The notes: a model not told the origin generated them from the sequence alone. A stretch of DNA of 64,000 nucleotides from Pontibacillus salipaludis (GCF_014642405.1 NZ_BMIN01000004.1:124001-188000), one strand, 5' to 3'; shown: positions 38,106-48,268, counted from the first letter of the stretch. Numbers and translations: made by a program.

Positions 38106-39023
38106 CTATTTGCCCATAACACCCTTCACAACGAAAGCTACGTTAGCAGGTCGTTCAGCTAACCGTCTCATAAAGTATCCATACCAATCATCTCCATAAG
38201 GAACATAGACCCTCATTCGATAACCTTCAGCCACCAGTTCTTCTTGGCGCTCCGTACGAATTCCATATAGCATTTGGAATTCAAATTGTTCTTTAGGAAT
38301 ATTATATTCCTTTTCAATCTGTTTCGTGTATTCAATCATTTGATCATCGTGTGTAGCAACTGCTGTGTAATTCCCGTTTAACATATGCATTTTAATAATC
38401 TTCTTAAAGTTTTGATCTACGTCTTGTTTAGCCGGAAAAGCAACTTTAGGAGACTCTTTATAAGCTCCCTTAACCAATCGCAAATTCGGGCTATATGCAT
38501 TCAATTCTTCTATGTCTTCTACGGTTCTATATAAATATGCTTGCAGTACTGTACCGATCCCATCATACTCGGATTTTAGTTGCTTAAAGATATCGAGCGT
38601 TTTCCCACAACGCTCATAATCCTCCATATCAATCGTGACAAACACATCATACTTTTTGCCGGCATCTAAAATCTTGCGCATATTTTCAAGAACTAAATCT
38701 TCTGAAACATCTAACCCCATTGAAGTCATTTTCAAGGACAACTGAGATTGTAGATTTTGCTCTGCTATGACTCTAATCGCTTCTATACACTCTTCAGTTC
38801 TCTGTTTCGCTTCTACTTCATTATCGACAAATTCACCAAGGTGATCGATCGTAACATCCATCCCTTTAGCGTTTAATTCCTGAATTACCTTGGCTGTATT
38901 ACTCATTGTCTCGCCAGCTACAAAGCGACCAGCTCCAAACCTGAGCCCGTATTTTCTAGCCATCTTCGTAAATGCCTTGTTTTTAGAAAGGAATAAAAAG
39001 AAATTACGCATGATCTGTTCCAT
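38106..39023 (-). CDS. fadM: Proline dehydrogenase, YusM/FadM type
   Basis: 305-residue flavoprotein oxidising proline to pyrroline-5-carboxylate, of short single-domain type. Conserved blocks: VTIDMEDYERC, LVKGAYKES, ATHDDQMI and the C-terminal VPYGDDWYGYFMRRLAERPANV. Close paralogue of the proline dehydrogenase at 62837, but without the adjacent P5C dehydrogenase. Position next to fadNAE equals that of B. subtilis yusM (fadM). ATG after AGGAGGGC. Confidence 0.9.
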   Translation of the reverse strand: MEQIMRNFFLFLSKNKAFTKMARKYGLRFGAGRFVAGETMSNTAKVIQELNAKGMDVTIDHLGEFVDNEVEAKQRTEECIEAIRVIAEQNLQSQLSLKMTSMGLDVSEDLVLENMRKILDAGKKYDVFVTIDMEDYERCGKTLDIFKQLKSEYDGIGTVLQAYLYRTVEDIEELNAYSPNLRLVKGAYKESPKVAFPAKQDVDQNFKKIIKMHMLNGNYTAVATHDDQMIEYTKQIEKEYNIPKEQFEFQMLYGIRTERQEELVAEGYRMRVYVPYGDDWYGYFMRRLAERPANVAFVVKGVMGK

Positions 39024-39227
39024 TTGATGCCCTCCTACTATTCAACCTCATGAAGCCATTATCCAAATATGCCTATTTCCATTTTACCATTCACCCCTTA
39101 AAACGTGTAGAATTTTCGCCCAATTCCGACACATCCGTATATACTCAGACCAGAATTCATGGATAAGACTCCGAATCTGTGGAAATCTAATCTTGAAAAA
39201 TATGTCTTATGTAAGGAGGTACCTCTT

Positions 39228-39509
39228 ATGCAACAAAACCAAACCAATGCACAGAATCAAGCAAACATTATGCCTCAACCACCAACAATGGTGAGCACCA
39301 AGGATCAGCTGTATATTTCAGACATGCTATCTTGGAACTTAATGGCTTCAAAGAAAGCCCATTTCTATGCAGGATTTTGCCAAAACCCAGAACTAAAGGC
39401 AGCACTAGAACAAGCGGGACAAATGCACCAACGTCACTATGAAAAAATGCTGCAACATTTAAATGAAAATCCCGCCCCAAACCAAAACAATAATCAACCT
39501 TTAAACTAG
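39228..39509 (+). CDS. CotF-family spore coat-like protein
   Basis: 93-residue Gln/Asn-rich, helical protein of the CotF/coat-like family: TKDQLYISDMLSWNLMASKKAHFYAGF... The frame is open upstream to 39159, but AAGGAGG at 39213-39219 sets the ATG at 39228. First of two CotF-like genes with a 19-nt gap, in the place of B. subtilis yusN. Coat association is inferred from the family. Confidence 0.8.
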   Translation: MQQNQTNAQNQANIMPQPPTMVSTKDQLYISDMLSWNLMASKKAHFYAGFCQNPELKAALEQAGQMHQRHYEKMLQHLNENPAPNQNNNQPLN

Positions 39510-39528
39510 AAAGGAGGATCTAATCATC

Positions 39529-39858
39529 ATGAATCAACAACAAAGCCAAAAAGTACAAAACCCTGAAACGACTGTACCTAAAAATGCACAAATGAATGAA
39601 CGTGACTTCATAAACGATATGTTAGCCACTGAAAAATACATGACCGATGCGTATTGCACAGCTATGAACGAAGCAAGCTGTGATCACCTTTACCAAGACG
39701 TATCCACAATCTTCAACGAATCCCAAGACTGCCAACGCAACCTATACAACCTAATGTTCAAAAACGGCTGGTACAGCATCGAAGCAGCAGACCAACAAAA
39801 AATGCAACAAACCTATCAGCAATTTAGCGGATATACGAATCAACTGCCTTATCATTAA
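39529..39858 (+). CDS. yusN: CotF-family spore coat-like protein (YusN-like)
   Basis: 109-residue protein, with the CotF-type pattern NERDFINDMLATEKYMTDAYCTAMNEASC, then a helical C-terminal half rich in Gln and Tyr ending in LPYH. Four Cys are visible. ATG behind AAAGGAGG. Second gene of the pair, followed by the tandem repeats and then a terminator. yusN symbol based on position. Confidence 0.78.
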   Translation: MNQQQSQKVQNPETTVPKNAQMNERDFINDMLATEKYMTDAYCTAMNEASCDHLYQDVSTIFNESQDCQRNLYNLMFKNGWYSIEAADQQKMQQTYQQFSGYTNQLPYH

Positions 39859-39976
39859 GAAAAGCACAGGCGGGGTGGTCAGGGCCGTACGGATAAGCAA
39901 GCTACTGGAAGTCTGCATAGCAGACTGGAGGTAGATTGCTTATCGCGCTAGGCCCTCCCCGCCGGAGCTGGACATT
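39857..39976. repeat. Family 2 intergenic repeat, unit 1
   Basis: About 120 bp beginning AAGAAAAGCACAGG and ending GGAGCTGGACATT. Inside, GGATAAGCAA pairs with TTGCTTATC, GTCTGC with GCAGAC, and CGGGGTGGTCAGGGCC with GGCCCTCCCCGCC, so the unit folds as one long hairpin. Similar hairpin repeats are common between genes in Bacillaceae. Confidence 0.8.
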
Positions 39977-40095
39977 AAGAAAAGCACAGGGGGCTCGTCC
40001 AGGGGCGTACGGATAAGCAAAATGCCGGAAGTGGCGATTAGCCACTGCAGGTAGTTTGCTTATCTCGCTAGCCCCTAGCCCCCGGAGCTAGACAC
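39977..40095. repeat. Family 2 intergenic repeat, unit 2
   Basis: Second, directly repeated unit. Arm sequences differ from unit 1 but the changes are compensated: GGGGGCTCGTCCAGGGGC opposite GCCCCTAGCCCCC, and AGTGGC opposite GCCACT. This conserves the hairpin rather than the sequence. Confidence 0.8.
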
Positions 40096-40137
40096 AGAAA
40101 AGCACAGGCGACTGTTCAGCAAAAGCAGAAGCTAGAC
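40096..40137. repeat. Family 2 intergenic repeat, unit 3 (internally deleted)
   Basis: AGAAAAGCACAGGCG is followed directly by a short hairpin and AGAAGCTAGAC. Both ends are kept but the long stem is lost. Confidence 0.65.
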
Positions 40138-40163
40138 TAAAACCACCAACAACCCGCGAGGCC

Positions 40164-40207
40164 GGGCTATCCCAAAAGATCATACTCTTTTGAGATAGCC
40201 CTAATTT
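40164..40207 (+). terminator. Terminator after the CotF-like genes and repeats
   Basis: GGGCTATCcCAAAAGA and TCTTTTGaGATAGCCC followed by TAATTTT. Confidence 0.75.
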
Positions 40208-40290
40208 TCGTGCTTCACTAAATTATTTTCCACATAATTCTAGAAATCCTTTATAATAAAGATACAAGTTTACATACAAGAGGTGGTTTT

Positions 40291-40893
40291 TTGAACGTAA
40301 AAATGTGGCAACAACTTGCTCAGTTGCAAGCCATCCGATCATTAGGTAGTGGGTCTTCCTCTACTTCCTTTTCTGCTTCAACGCTTTTCACTCAACTACT
40401 CGAAAGTGAGCTAACTAAGTCATCCACTATAACGCCTATTACGCAAAAAGGGAACGGACCCCCTCCATTGGCTTCCGCTCCTTATAGCTCTCTCCCTATC
40501 AATAAAGGGAGCTCTGAAAACTATCAATCCTATATCGAAGAGGCGTCTAGACAATATAATATAGATCCAAATCTGCTTCACGCAGTAATAAAACAAGAGT
40601 CTAACTATAACGCAAATGCAGAGAGTCAAGCTGGCGCTAAGGGGTTAATGCAACTCATGCCTTCGACGGCTGAAGGGCTTGGGGTTCAGAATATTTTTGA
40701 CCCAAAAGAGAATATTGATGGTGGTGCTAAGTACCTTCGCCAAATGTTAGACCGATATAACGATGACACTGAATTAGCTCTTGCAGCTTATAACGCCGGC
40801 CCAGGGAATGTGGATCAGTACGGAGGCATTCCACCTTTTCAAGAAACAAAAGCCTATGTACCAAAAGTAATGGAGCATTATCTAAACGCATAA
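40291..40893 (+). CDS. Lytic transglycosylase (SLT domain, YjbJ-like)
   Basis: 200-residue protein with a Ser/Thr-rich N-terminal half and a Slt-type lysozyme-like domain (about 78-198). Catalytic E103 in [17 protein letters not shown] at 115-124, and AYNAGPGNV. No clear signal peptide, which is usual for the YjbJ-type proteins. Expected to cleave glycan strands with anhydro-muramic acid formation. TTG start at 40291 has GAGGTGG 4 nt upstream; an ATG at 40303 is the alternative. Confidence 0.82.
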   Translation: MNVKMWQQLAQLQAIRSLGSGSSSTSFSASTLFTQLLESELTKSSTITPITQKGNGPPPLASAPYSSLPINKGSSENYQSYIEEASRQYNIDPNLLHAVIKQESNYNANAESQAGAKGLMQLMPSTAEGLGVQNIFDPKENIDGGAKYLRQMLDRYNDDTELALAAYNAGPGNVDQYGGIPPFQETKAYVPKVMEHYLNA

Positions 40894-40894
40894 C

Positions 40895-40930
40895 AAAAAG
40901 TGCCCGTGATTCCCACGGGCACTTTTATTT
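40895..40930. terminator. Bidirectional terminator between the transglycosylase and catalase genes
   Basis: AAAAAGTGCCCGTG and CACGGGCACTTTT around ATTCC. Confidence 0.9.
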
Positions 40931-40941
40931 ATAGCCAATGC

Positions 40942-42402
40942 TTATTTTACTTCTTCTGGTACTTTTAATCCTAACGCCTGTGCTACACGCTCGCCATAAT
41001 CAGGGTCTGCTTTATAGAAGTGTTCGATTTGGCGTAATTGAATTTCTTCTTTACGCACTTCCTTCATTGAACCGACAATGTTGGATACTAGACGTTGCTT
41101 CTCATCTTCACTCATAAGACGGTACAGATTACCAGGCTGAGTGTAATGATCATCATGATCATAAGGGGTACTATCTGCTAATCCTGAAACAGGGTAAGTA
41201 GCCTGCTTCACACTAGGATCCTCAACTGGTCCATCATAACTATTGGGTTCATAGTTTTTAGACCCTCCCCCATTATCGTCAAATCGCATTGCACCATCAC
41301 GTTGATAATTATTCACTTCTACTTTAGGGCGATTGACAGGTAGAGTTTCATAGTTCGCACCCAAGCGATAGCGATGAGCGTCTGCGTATGCAAAGAGACG
41401 TCCTTGGAGCATCTTATCTGGTGATACATCAATCCCTGGTACAAAGTTACCAGGACTGAATGCAGCTTGCTCAATATCTGTGAAATAATTCTTCGGATTT
41501 CGGTTCAGAACCATTTTACCTACTTCAATTAAAGGGTAGTCGTCATGTGGCCACACTTTAGTTACATCAAACGGATCAATGTCGTACGTATCAGCATCTT
41601 CTAAAGGCATTATTTGTACATACATTGTCCAAGAAGGATGATCCCCTTCTTCAATAGAAGTGAAAAGATCTTCTGTTTTATAATCAGGGTTTTCACCTGC
41701 AATTTTCACAGCCGTTTCTTCATCTAAGGTCTTATATCCTTGATCTGTACGGATGTGATACTTCACCCAAACAGATTCCCCTTCTGCATTCGTCCATTTA
41801 AATGTATGACTACCATACCCGTGCATATGGCGGAAAGTAGCCGGTACACCTCGATCAGAATATAAAATGGTAACCTGATGAAGAGATTCTGGAGAAAGAG
41901 ACCAGAAGTCCCATGCCATATCAGGATCTTTTAAGTTCGTTTGTGGGTCACGCTTTTGAGTATGGATAAAATCAGGGAATTTGATTGCATCACGAATGAA
42001 GAAAACGGGTGTATTATTTCCAACAAGGTCGTAGTTTCCTTCCTCCGTATAAAATTTAAGAGAAAAACCACGCGGGTCTCGGGCTGTATCTGCAGAACCT
42101 TTCTCTCCACCTACTGTAGAAAAGCGAGCAAGCATTTCCGTTCTCTTTCCGACTTCAGATAAAAAGTCTGCTTTTGTGTACTTGGAAAGGTCATTTGTCA
42201 CTTCGAAATACCCAAATGCACCTGCTCCATTAGCGTGTACCACACGCTCTGGAATGCGCTCACGATTAAAGTGAGCAAGCTTCTCGAGCAAATGAACATC
42301 TTGAATTATGGTAGGGCCACGGTAACCAGCTGTCATGGAGTTCTGATTATCACCTACAGGAATTCCACCTTCAGTCGTCAATCTTTTTCTCTTATCACTC
42401 AC
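40942..42402 (-). CDS. katA: Catalase KatA
   Basis: 486-residue clade-3 type haem catalase. Catalytic His56 in [11 protein letters not shown], Asn129 in NNTPVFF, and the proximal Tyr motif [14 protein letters not shown] near 335-350. Cytosolic detoxification of H2O2. GTG start with GGAGATGTT upstream. Single gene between two terminators. PerR control is usual for katA, but I could not find a convincing PerR box. Confidence 0.95.
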   Translation of the reverse strand: MSDKRKRLTTEGGIPVGDNQNSMTAGYRGPTIIQDVHLLEKLAHFNRERIPERVVHANGAGAFGYFEVTNDLSKYTKADFLSEVGKRTEMLARFSTVGGEKGSADTARDPRGFSLKFYTEEGNYDLVGNNTPVFFIRDAIKFPDFIHTQKRDPQTNLKDPDMAWDFWSLSPESLHQVTILYSDRGVPATFRHMHGYGSHTFKWTNAEGESVWVKYHIRTDQGYKTLDEETAVKIAGENPDYKTEDLFTSIEEGDHPSWTMYVQIMPLEDADTYDIDPFDVTKVWPHDDYPLIEVGKMVLNRNPKNYFTDIEQAAFSPGNFVPGIDVSPDKMLQGRLFAYADAHRYRLGANYETLPVNRPKVEVNNYQRDGAMRFDDNGGGSKNYEPNSYDGPVEDPSVKQATYPVSGLADSTPYDHDDHYTQPGNLYRLMSEDEKQRLVSNIVGSMKEVRKEEIQLRQIEHFYKADPDYGERVAQALGLKVPEEVK

Positions 42403-42611
42403 TATGTAACATCTCCTTTTTACGGGCTAACCCGATTCTGTTTATCCTATTCCCAACAATAAACATTTGAAAACGTTTTTCGCCTGATTAATTATACTCG
42501 TTATTAAAAAAATACTCTTATAAATAGGAGGCGCAGAATTCGGTCAGTGAGACTTTCTAATATACTTGTTTTCTTTTCAGACGCGCAGATGCATATTTAA
42601 CTTATGTACAG

Positions 42612-42648
42612 AAAAAGGGCGAAATCATTTAAGATTTCGCCCTTTTTC
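42612..42648 (-). terminator. Terminator of the copper operon
   Basis: AAAAAGGGCGAAATC and GATTTCGCCCTTTTT around ATTTAA. Confidence 0.9.
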
Positions 42649-42675
42649 CTTACGAATCTAAGATCTGTAAACTAA

Positions 42676-42882
42676 TTATGAAACAACATCGTATCCTTGC
42701 TCTTCAATAGCTGATTCAATTTGTTCTTTTGATACGTAAACATCGTCATACGTAACGTCTACTTTATTCGTGTCTAAATGTACTTCTACTCCTTGAATAC
42801 CGTTTAGTTCTTCAACGGCTCCTTTAACTGCTTTTTCGCAATGACCACAAGTCATGCCATGAACGGCTAATGTAATTTGCAT
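42676..42882 (-). CDS. copZ: Copper chaperone CopZ
   Basis: 68-residue HMA-domain protein with the Cu(I)-binding motif MTC12-GHC15. Delivers Cu(I) to CopA and to CsoR. Third gene of csoR-copA-copZ, 26 nt after copA, followed by a terminator. ATG behind AAAGGATGAATGAAC. Confidence 0.96.
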   Translation of the reverse strand: MQITLAVHGMTCGHCEKAVKGAVEELNGIQGVEVHLDTNKVDVTYDDVYVSKEQIESAIEEQGYDVVS

Positions 42883-42908
42883 TGTTCATTCATCCTTTCA
42901 CTTTAGTT

Positions 42909-45296
42909 TTATATTTTAACTCTCTTCAATCGAAGGGAGTTAGAAACAACACTTACTGAACTAAATGCCATAGCTGCTCCTGCAATCCAGGGAGCTAATA
43001 AGCCAAGCGCAGCTACCGGAATCCCTGCAGTATTATAGGCAAGTGCCCAGAACAGATTTTGACGAATATTCTTCATTGTTTGATGGCTGATTCTAATCGC
43101 CTTTGGTATAAGGGTCAGTTCCCCGCCAAGAATGGTCACATCAGCCGCTTCAATTGCTACATCTGTACCAGTACCAATGGCGATTCCGATATCGGCAACA
43201 GCTAGAGCTGGCGCATCATTGATCCCATCTCCAACCATAGCCACGGACTTTCCGCTTTCCTGCAGCTTTCGAACTTCTTCTGCCTTTTGTTCAGGTACCA
43301 CTTCTGCAATGACGCGATCAATCCCAACTTGCGAGGCAATCGCTTGAGCAGTTCGTTCATTGTCGCCTGTCAACATGACAAGTTCAATGCCTTGTTCTTT
43401 TAATTCAGCTAAAGCGTTAGCAGCTGACTCTTTCACGGTATCTGCTACCGCTATAATACCACTAGACTTTCCATCTACACTCAAGAGCATAGCTGTCTTC
43501 CCGTCATTTTCGAGATCAGCCATTGTGTCCTTGTAAGGGGTATATTCCACATTTTCTTCCTCAAATAACTTCCGAGTACCAATTAATACACTTTTGCCTT
43601 CTACAACGGCTTTGATACCATGTCCCGGTATTGCCTCAAAAGAATCTGCCTTTGGAATATGAACTCCTTTATCTTTTACATATTGGACGATTGCTTGAGC
43701 TAATGGGTGTTCAGAACTGTTTTCAGCAGCAGCTATTAAACGCAATGCGTCTTTATTACCCTCGAAATCAGTTACGACTGGCTTTCCGTTTGTAATCGTC
43801 CCTGTCTTATCAAATACGATCGTTTGAACATGGTGGGTAGATTCTAAGTGTTCTCCACCTTTAAATAAGATACCTTGTTCTGCCGCTTTTCCTGTCCCCA
43901 CCATTATAGAAGTTGGTGTAGCTAGCCCAAGCGCACAAGGACAAGCAATCACGAGAACAGCTATAGACGCTTCAAGCGCTACAGGAAGGTTACCTGGATT
44001 AACGATCGCAATCCAAATAACAAATGTAACAAGAGCAATACCTACAACGATTGGAACAAAGTAACTCGAAATAACATCAGCCATACGTTGTATGGGGGCC
44101 TTAGACCCTTGCGCCTCTTCAACTACTTTTATAATACCAGCAAGGGCTGTGTCTTTGCCCACTTTTGTAGCTTCCACTGTAATGGTCCCATTCTTATTTA
44201 TAGTAGAACCGATCACAGCTTCTCCCTCACTCTTTTCAACAGGGATCGACTCACCTGTAATCATAGATTCATCAATCGATGTACGACCATCTATAACGCT
44301 GCCATCTACAGGAATTTTCTCGCCTGGACGTACGAGAATATGATCGCCCACGACTACTTGATCAATTGGGAGCTTTACCTCTTCTCCATTTCTTATTACC
44401 GTAGCTTCTTTAGCCTGTAAGTTAAGTAAAGAGGAAATAGCTTGCGTCGTTCTCCCTTTTGCAATGGCTTCAAAGTACTTTCCTAAAAGAATAAGTGTAA
44501 TTAATACTGCGCTTGTTTCAAAATACAAGTGAGGGGTATCCGTTGCCCCTACTGTTGCCTGAATGGCTTCGGCCAGACTATAAAAATAAGCGGCACTTGT
44601 ACCAAGAGCAACTAATACATCCATGTTTGCTGTTTTATTCTTAAGGTTCTTATAAGCCCCTTCGTAAAACTGCCAGCCTATAATAAACTGAACAGGTGTT
44701 GCCAAGGAAAACTGTACCCAAGGGTTCATGATTAATGAAGGAACAGGCAGGCCAAATAAGTGCTCAAACATTGTATATAATAAAGGCAAAGAAAGAAGTG
44801 CTGATAGGAAGAGCTTCATTTTCTTTTTCTTCAATTCCTGCTCTTTTTGTGATGATTTTTCATCAGCATCAACACGTGGTTCTGCATCATAACCAAGCTT
44901 TTGGATCTTTGCTATGATCTCATCGAAACCTTGCAATCCTGATTGATATTCCACAACCCCTGTTTCATTAGCTAGATTCACTGTTGCTGTTTGAATACCA
45001 TCCATCTTATTGAGTACTTTTTCAATTCTGGATGAGCATGCAGCACAGGTCATTCCGTATATGTCTAATTCAACTTTTTCCGTTTGTACACCGTAGCCTA
45101 GTTTTTCGATCTTAGCCGTAATATCTGATGTACTCACTTCATCTGAATTGTATTCAATTTGGGCTTTCTCCATCGCGAGATTCACCCTTGCTTCGACTCC
45201 ATCCATTTTATTTAAGACTTTTTCAATTCGAGTCGAGCATGCAGCACAGGTCATCCCTGTAATCCCGACATTCATTTGTTTCTCTTCGTTACCCAT
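42909..45296 (-). CDS. copA: Cu(I)-exporting P1B-type ATPase CopA
   Basis: 795-residue membrane ATPase. Two N-terminal metal-binding domains with C17-A-A-C20 and C84-A-A-C87, eight membrane segments, the transport-site CPC in [12 protein letters not shown], phosphorylated Asp in [11 protein letters not shown] locus in SSEHPLAQA, and the hinge [11 protein letters not shown]. Exports Cu(I). It lies 12 nt after csoR and is co-transcribed with copZ. Confidence 0.97.
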   Translation of the reverse strand: MGNEEKQMNVGITGMTCAACSTRIEKVLNKMDGVEARVNLAMEKAQIEYNSDEVSTSDITAKIEKLGYGVQTEKVELDIYGMTCAACSSRIEKVLNKMDGIQTATVNLANETGVVEYQSGLQGFDEIIAKIQKLGYDAEPRVDADEKSSQKEQELKKKKMKLFLSALLSLPLLYTMFEHLFGLPVPSLIMNPWVQFSLATPVQFIIGWQFYEGAYKNLKNKTANMDVLVALGTSAAYFYSLAEAIQATVGATDTPHLYFETSAVLITLILLGKYFEAIAKGRTTQAISSLLNLQAKEATVIRNGEEVKLPIDQVVVGDHILVRPGEKIPVDGSVIDGRTSIDESMITGESIPVEKSEGEAVIGSTINKNGTITVEATKVGKDTALAGIIKVVEEAQGSKAPIQRMADVISSYFVPIVVGIALVTFVIWIAIVNPGNLPVALEASIAVLVIACPCALGLATPTSIMVGTGKAAEQGILFKGGEHLESTHHVQTIVFDKTGTITNGKPVVTDFEGNKDALRLIAAAENSSEHPLAQAIVQYVKDKGVHIPKADSFEAIPGHGIKAVVEGKSVLIGTRKLFEEENVEYTPYKDTMADLENDGKTAMLLSVDGKSSGIIAVADTVKESAANALAELKEQGIELVMLTGDNERTAQAIASQVGIDRVIAEVVPEQKAEEVRKLQESGKSVAMVGDGINDAPALAVADIGIAIGTGTDVAIEAADVTILGGELTLIPKAIRISHQTMKNIRQNLFWALAYNTAGIPVAALGLLAPWIAGAAMAFSSVSVVSNSLRLKRVKI

Positions 45297-45308
45297 AGAA
45301 GACCCTCC

Positions 45309-45629
45309 TTAGGACTTGGAGAACTGTTCCATTACTTTAATAAGTTCTTGTATGGCTTCGTCACCGTTTCCTTTATGAATTGCATCAGCTACACAATGGT
45401 TCGTATGACGTTCCATCAGAGAGAAGCCCACTTTTTTCAAGGCTGCATTAATCGCTGATATTTGTACGAGAACATCGACACAATACCGATCTTCTTCGAT
45501 CATCTTTTGAATTCCGCGAACTTGCCCTTCAATTCGCTTTAAGCGATTGAGTACCTTTTGTTTTTCTTCATCTGTACGTGGCATTACGGGCTGTTTTCCA
45601 CTATCTTCTGGTAATATGGAATGATCCAT
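45309..45629 (-). CDS. csoR: Copper-sensing repressor CsoR
   Basis: 106-residue DUF156-family helical repressor. The Cu(I) ligands C50, H75 and C79 are all present (YCVD...ERHTNHC). It represses its own operon in the absence of copper. First gene of the operon; the G-rich promoter spacer upstream is the likely target. ATG behind AGGAAGTGAG. Confidence 0.96.
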   Translation of the reverse strand: MDHSILPEDSGKQPVMPRTDEEKQKVLNRLKRIEGQVRGIQKMIEEDRYCVDVLVQISAINAALKKVGFSLMERHTNHCVADAIHKGNGDEAIQELIKVMEQFSKS

Positions 45630-45664
45630 TCGCTCACTTCCTTATTTTGCTTGATTTTAATTTT

Positions 45665-45693
45665 ACTATACCCCCGTTACGTATTTAAGTCAA
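45665..45693 (-). promoter_or_regulatory. Promoter of csoR-copA-copZ with probable CsoR target
   Basis: TTGACT and TATAGT with a 17-nt spacer on the minus strand. The spacer contains ACGTAACGGGGGTA, a G-tract with flanking TAC/GTA as in known CsoR sites. The repressor would occlude the promoter. Confidence 0.7.
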
Positions 45694-45706
45694 CTCCCTT
45701 GCACGC

Positions 45707-45739
45707 AAAAAAGGTTAGCAAATTAAACTTTGCTAACCC
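45707..45739 (-). terminator. Terminator of the DUF302 gene
   Basis: AAGGTTAGCAAA and TTTGCTAACC around ATTAAAC, followed by T-rich sequence on the minus strand. Confidence 0.8.
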
Positions 45740-45778
45740 TCATCACCATTTATTAACCATATACTTGCCCAGGGTATA

Positions 45779-46165
45779 CTACTGAGCAACCTTGTCCATG
45801 CAAGCTGCCATACGTTCTTCAATATCTTTAGCTTGATCGTTAAGTTCGGCATCCTCTAAGAATCCAATTAAGGCTGTTGGTTTTGGCATACCGATCTTCG
45901 TTTGACCTTCTTGTTCATATACAACAATCTTACAAGGAAGGAAATAACTTGCGAGTGCATTCTTTTCTAAAATCGCCTTCGCCTCTCCAGGATTACAAAC
46001 CTCTAAAATTCGATAAGTGGTATCGAAGTCAAAACCTTTACTCTGTAACGTATCTTTCACATTGAAATCCCAAAGGACTCCGAACTTCTCCTCTTTCAAC
46101 TCAGCCTGAAGCGCCTCTACCGCCTCATCCAAGGTTTTAGATGTTTCAACTGTGTAATGGAACAT
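45779..46165 (-). CDS. DUF302 domain protein
   Basis: 128-residue single-domain DUF302 protein: YTVETSKTLDEAVEALQAELKEEKFGVLWDFNVKDTLQ at the N-terminus and the family block FRILEVCNPGEAKAILEKN near 70-90. Function unknown; the fold may bind small ligands. ATG behind GGAGGC. It lies upstream of the copper operon on the same strand but is separated from it by a terminator, so any link to copper is only positional. Confidence 0.85.
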   Translation of the reverse strand: MFHYTVETSKTLDEAVEALQAELKEEKFGVLWDFNVKDTLQSKGFDFDTTYRILEVCNPGEAKAILEKNALASYFLPCKIVVYEQEGQTKIGMPKPTALIGFLEDAELNDQAKDIEERMAACMDKVAQ

Positions 46166-46431
46166 GGTAATGCCTCCTTCATGAAATATGCTCTACTATT
46201 TACATACCCTTATTGGTATAACCTAAACAAGAGATTTTATGCCATCGTTTAACAGAGAAAGCTTCAGAGATAACCTCAGAAAGTAAGTGATTTCTTGGCT
46301 CCCCTTCCTCTATTCTCAGACACCTGAAATCTACCTTTAATGACCGCATTGATTTCACCCTAAATTATTGCTACTATTTGCTATAGTTGAGTAAAACGCT
46401 TTCGTATTACATAGTTACTAGGAGGAACTAC

Positions 46432-47985
46432 ATGAACCATCAACTAAAAGGGGCACTTTTTGTATTTGCAATCGGAGTCTTTATGGCTGCATTAGATAAT
46501 GGCATTATCACTGCTTCACTCACAACACTCATCTACGCCTTCGATGTTAGTGCAACCTGGGGTTCGTGGACGATTACATTATATACATTAGGTTTAGCGA
46601 TCTCTGTTCCTATTATAGGAAAGTTATCAGATCAGTTTGGCAGAAAACGTCTGTTTATGATTGAAGTTACACTTTTCGGTATAGGTTCTTTATGTGTGGC
46701 TTTAAGCCCTACCTTCCCTCTTTTTCTCGCTTCTAGATTCTTGCAATCATTAGGGGGTGGGGGGATTTTCATTATTGCAAGCTCTTATGTATTGAACACA
46801 TTCCCACAAGACAAGCAAGGTCGAGCACTAGGACTAATCGGTGGGATGAACGGCATCGCTGCCATACTTGGACCAAATCTGGGTGCGCTTATTTTACAAG
46901 CAACTGGGAGCTGGAACTGGTTATTTCTGATTAATATTCCAATCTCGATTCTCCTCTTGTTATTTGGAGGACATTTCATTAAAGAAGAAGAACAAGAGCC
47001 TGTTAACGAAAAAATGGACTGGGCAGGCATTCTATTCCTGACCACAGCCGTTCTCTCCCTTATGTACAGCTTAACTCTGTTAGAAGGAGAAGCTTTGCTA
47101 ACCAGTCTTTTAAAGCCGACATTTTTTACTATCTTCTTATTATCTGTTGTCTTATTCATTGCCCTGTTCCAAGTTGAAAAACGCGTAGGACCTGGTCGCG
47201 ATCCAATTCTGCCATTGAATTTGATTAAAACACCTACTTTTCGCTGGACATTATTACTAGCTTCATTCTCTGGTATGATTCTTGCATCCGTGATCTTTAT
47301 TCCAGGGTACATTGAGCAATATTTAAACATACCTCGTGAACAAGCAGGGTTTTGGTTTACTCCTCTTGCCCTTGCATCAGGAGTAGGTGCTGGCGGAGGC
47401 GGGACGCTTGTCGACAAGAAGGGACCGATATACACACTAGTTACAGCCAGTTTATTATCTATAACCGGATTCTTACTATTTCCATTATGGGTCGATACGT
47501 TATGGCAAATGGCGATCGCTAGTTCATTCGTAGGGGCAGGTTTTGGTATGATGCTCGGGGCTCCAATTAATGTCCTGGCTACAGAAAATACGTCAAATCA
47601 AAAGGGAGTAGCTCTTGGAACAACTTCCTTGTTCCGCCAACTAGGTATGACCATTGCCCCTACCATCTATGCTGGATTTCTAGCCAGGTCTCTTACGAAT
47701 GTAGAAGAAAAGGTCTCAAACAATCTCTCAGAAGAAGCCATACCAGCTCAAGCAGTAGGAGGAGCACTCTCCTTACCTGAAGGAGAGGATTTAGATGAAA
47801 AAGATTTTGAGTCGATTAAGAGCACGTTTGAATTGATCCAGGATGAAAAGTTACGTGAATCCATGCTTTCTAGTCTGCATCAAGTTGTTGGAAGCGGCTA
47901 TAACGGACTGTTTATCTCATCCTTAATCATTAGTGCATTTGCGCTCTTTGGAACTCTACGTTTGCGGAAGTTACGTAAAAATTAA
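46432..47985 (+). CDS. MFS drug exporter, DHA2 (EmrB/QacA) family
   Basis: 517-residue transporter with about 14 membrane segments. Family motifs: MAALDNGIITASLTTL in TM1, GKLSDQFGRKRLF (motif A), and the DHA2-type loop with LGPNLGALI in motif C position. The frame extends 45 nt upstream, but AGGAGG precedes the ATG at 46432. Exports an unknown hydrophobic compound by proton antiport. Single gene with a terminator. The 265-bp region upstream shows no other gene. Confidence 0.87.
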   Translation: MNHQLKGALFVFAIGVFMAALDNGIITASLTTLIYAFDVSATWGSWTITLYTLGLAISVPIIGKLSDQFGRKRLFMIEVTLFGIGSLCVALSPTFPLFLASRFLQSLGGGGIFIIASSYVLNTFPQDKQGRALGLIGGMNGIAAILGPNLGALILQATGSWNWLFLINIPISILLLLFGGHFIKEEEQEPVNEKMDWAGILFLTTAVLSLMYSLTLLEGEALLTSLLKPTFFTIFLLSVVLFIALFQVEKRVGPGRDPILPLNLIKTPTFRWTLLLASFSGMILASVIFIPGYIEQYLNIPREQAGFWFTPLALASGVGAGGGGTLVDKKGPIYTLVTASLLSITGFLLFPLWVDTLWQMAIASSFVGAGFGMMLGAPINVLATENTSNQKGVALGTTSLFRQLGMTIAPTIYAGFLARSLTNVEEKVSNNLSEEAIPAQAVGGALSLPEGEDLDEKDFESIKSTFELIQDEKLRESMLSSLHQVVGSGYNGLFISSLIISAFALFGTLRLRKLRKN

Positions 47986-47997
47986 TAAAACTGCTTT

Positions 47998-48030
47998 AAG
48001 AAGAGGGTGACTAACATCCTCTTCTTTTTA
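47998..48030 (+). terminator. Terminator of the MFS exporter gene
   Basis: AAGAAGAGG and CCTCTTCTT around GTGACTAACAT, then TTTATT. Confidence 0.8.
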
Positions 48031-48084
48031 TTCGGCTCTGTTAATGTTTAGTATTGATTTTGTTCCATATAAGCCCTCTTATGT

Positions 48085-48268
48085 GGAAGACTTGAAGTTG
48101 AGATATTTCAGCAGGAAGGGCCTTTACGTTTAAGAGTGCTTGGGCTTTCTCGGGGACCACTCGCTTTCCTGCGGGGAGCTGGGAAGCGAGTGGTCCCCAA
48201 GCCTGCCCTAGCACTTATAAGCGTAACGGCCCCACACACAGTAAAGTGTCCCAGTTTCGAGTCTTCAA
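48085..48268. repeat. Palindromic intergenic repeat, family 1, copy R6 (shortened core, full borders)
   Basis: Inverted 15-bp perfect arms GGGGACCACTCGCTT (48152) and AAGCGAGTGGTCCCC (48198), with only 17 nt between them: most of the core seen in R2 and R3 is missing. Next outward are GGGCCTTTACG and CGTAACGGCCCC. The outermost module GAAGACTTGAAG (left) and its inverted partner CGAGTCTTC (right) are both present, which defines the full borders of the family. Confidence 0.75.

Noticed and set aside
39857-40137. Direct repeats after the CotF-like genes considered as a CRISPR array.
   Set aside because: Units are 120 bp long hairpins with variable arms, no short identical repeats with unique spacers and no cas genes.
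42403-42540. PerR box upstream of katA.
   Set aside because: AT-rich TATAATTAA-like sequence is present, but no acceptable TTATAAT-N-ATTATAA palindrome could be aligned.
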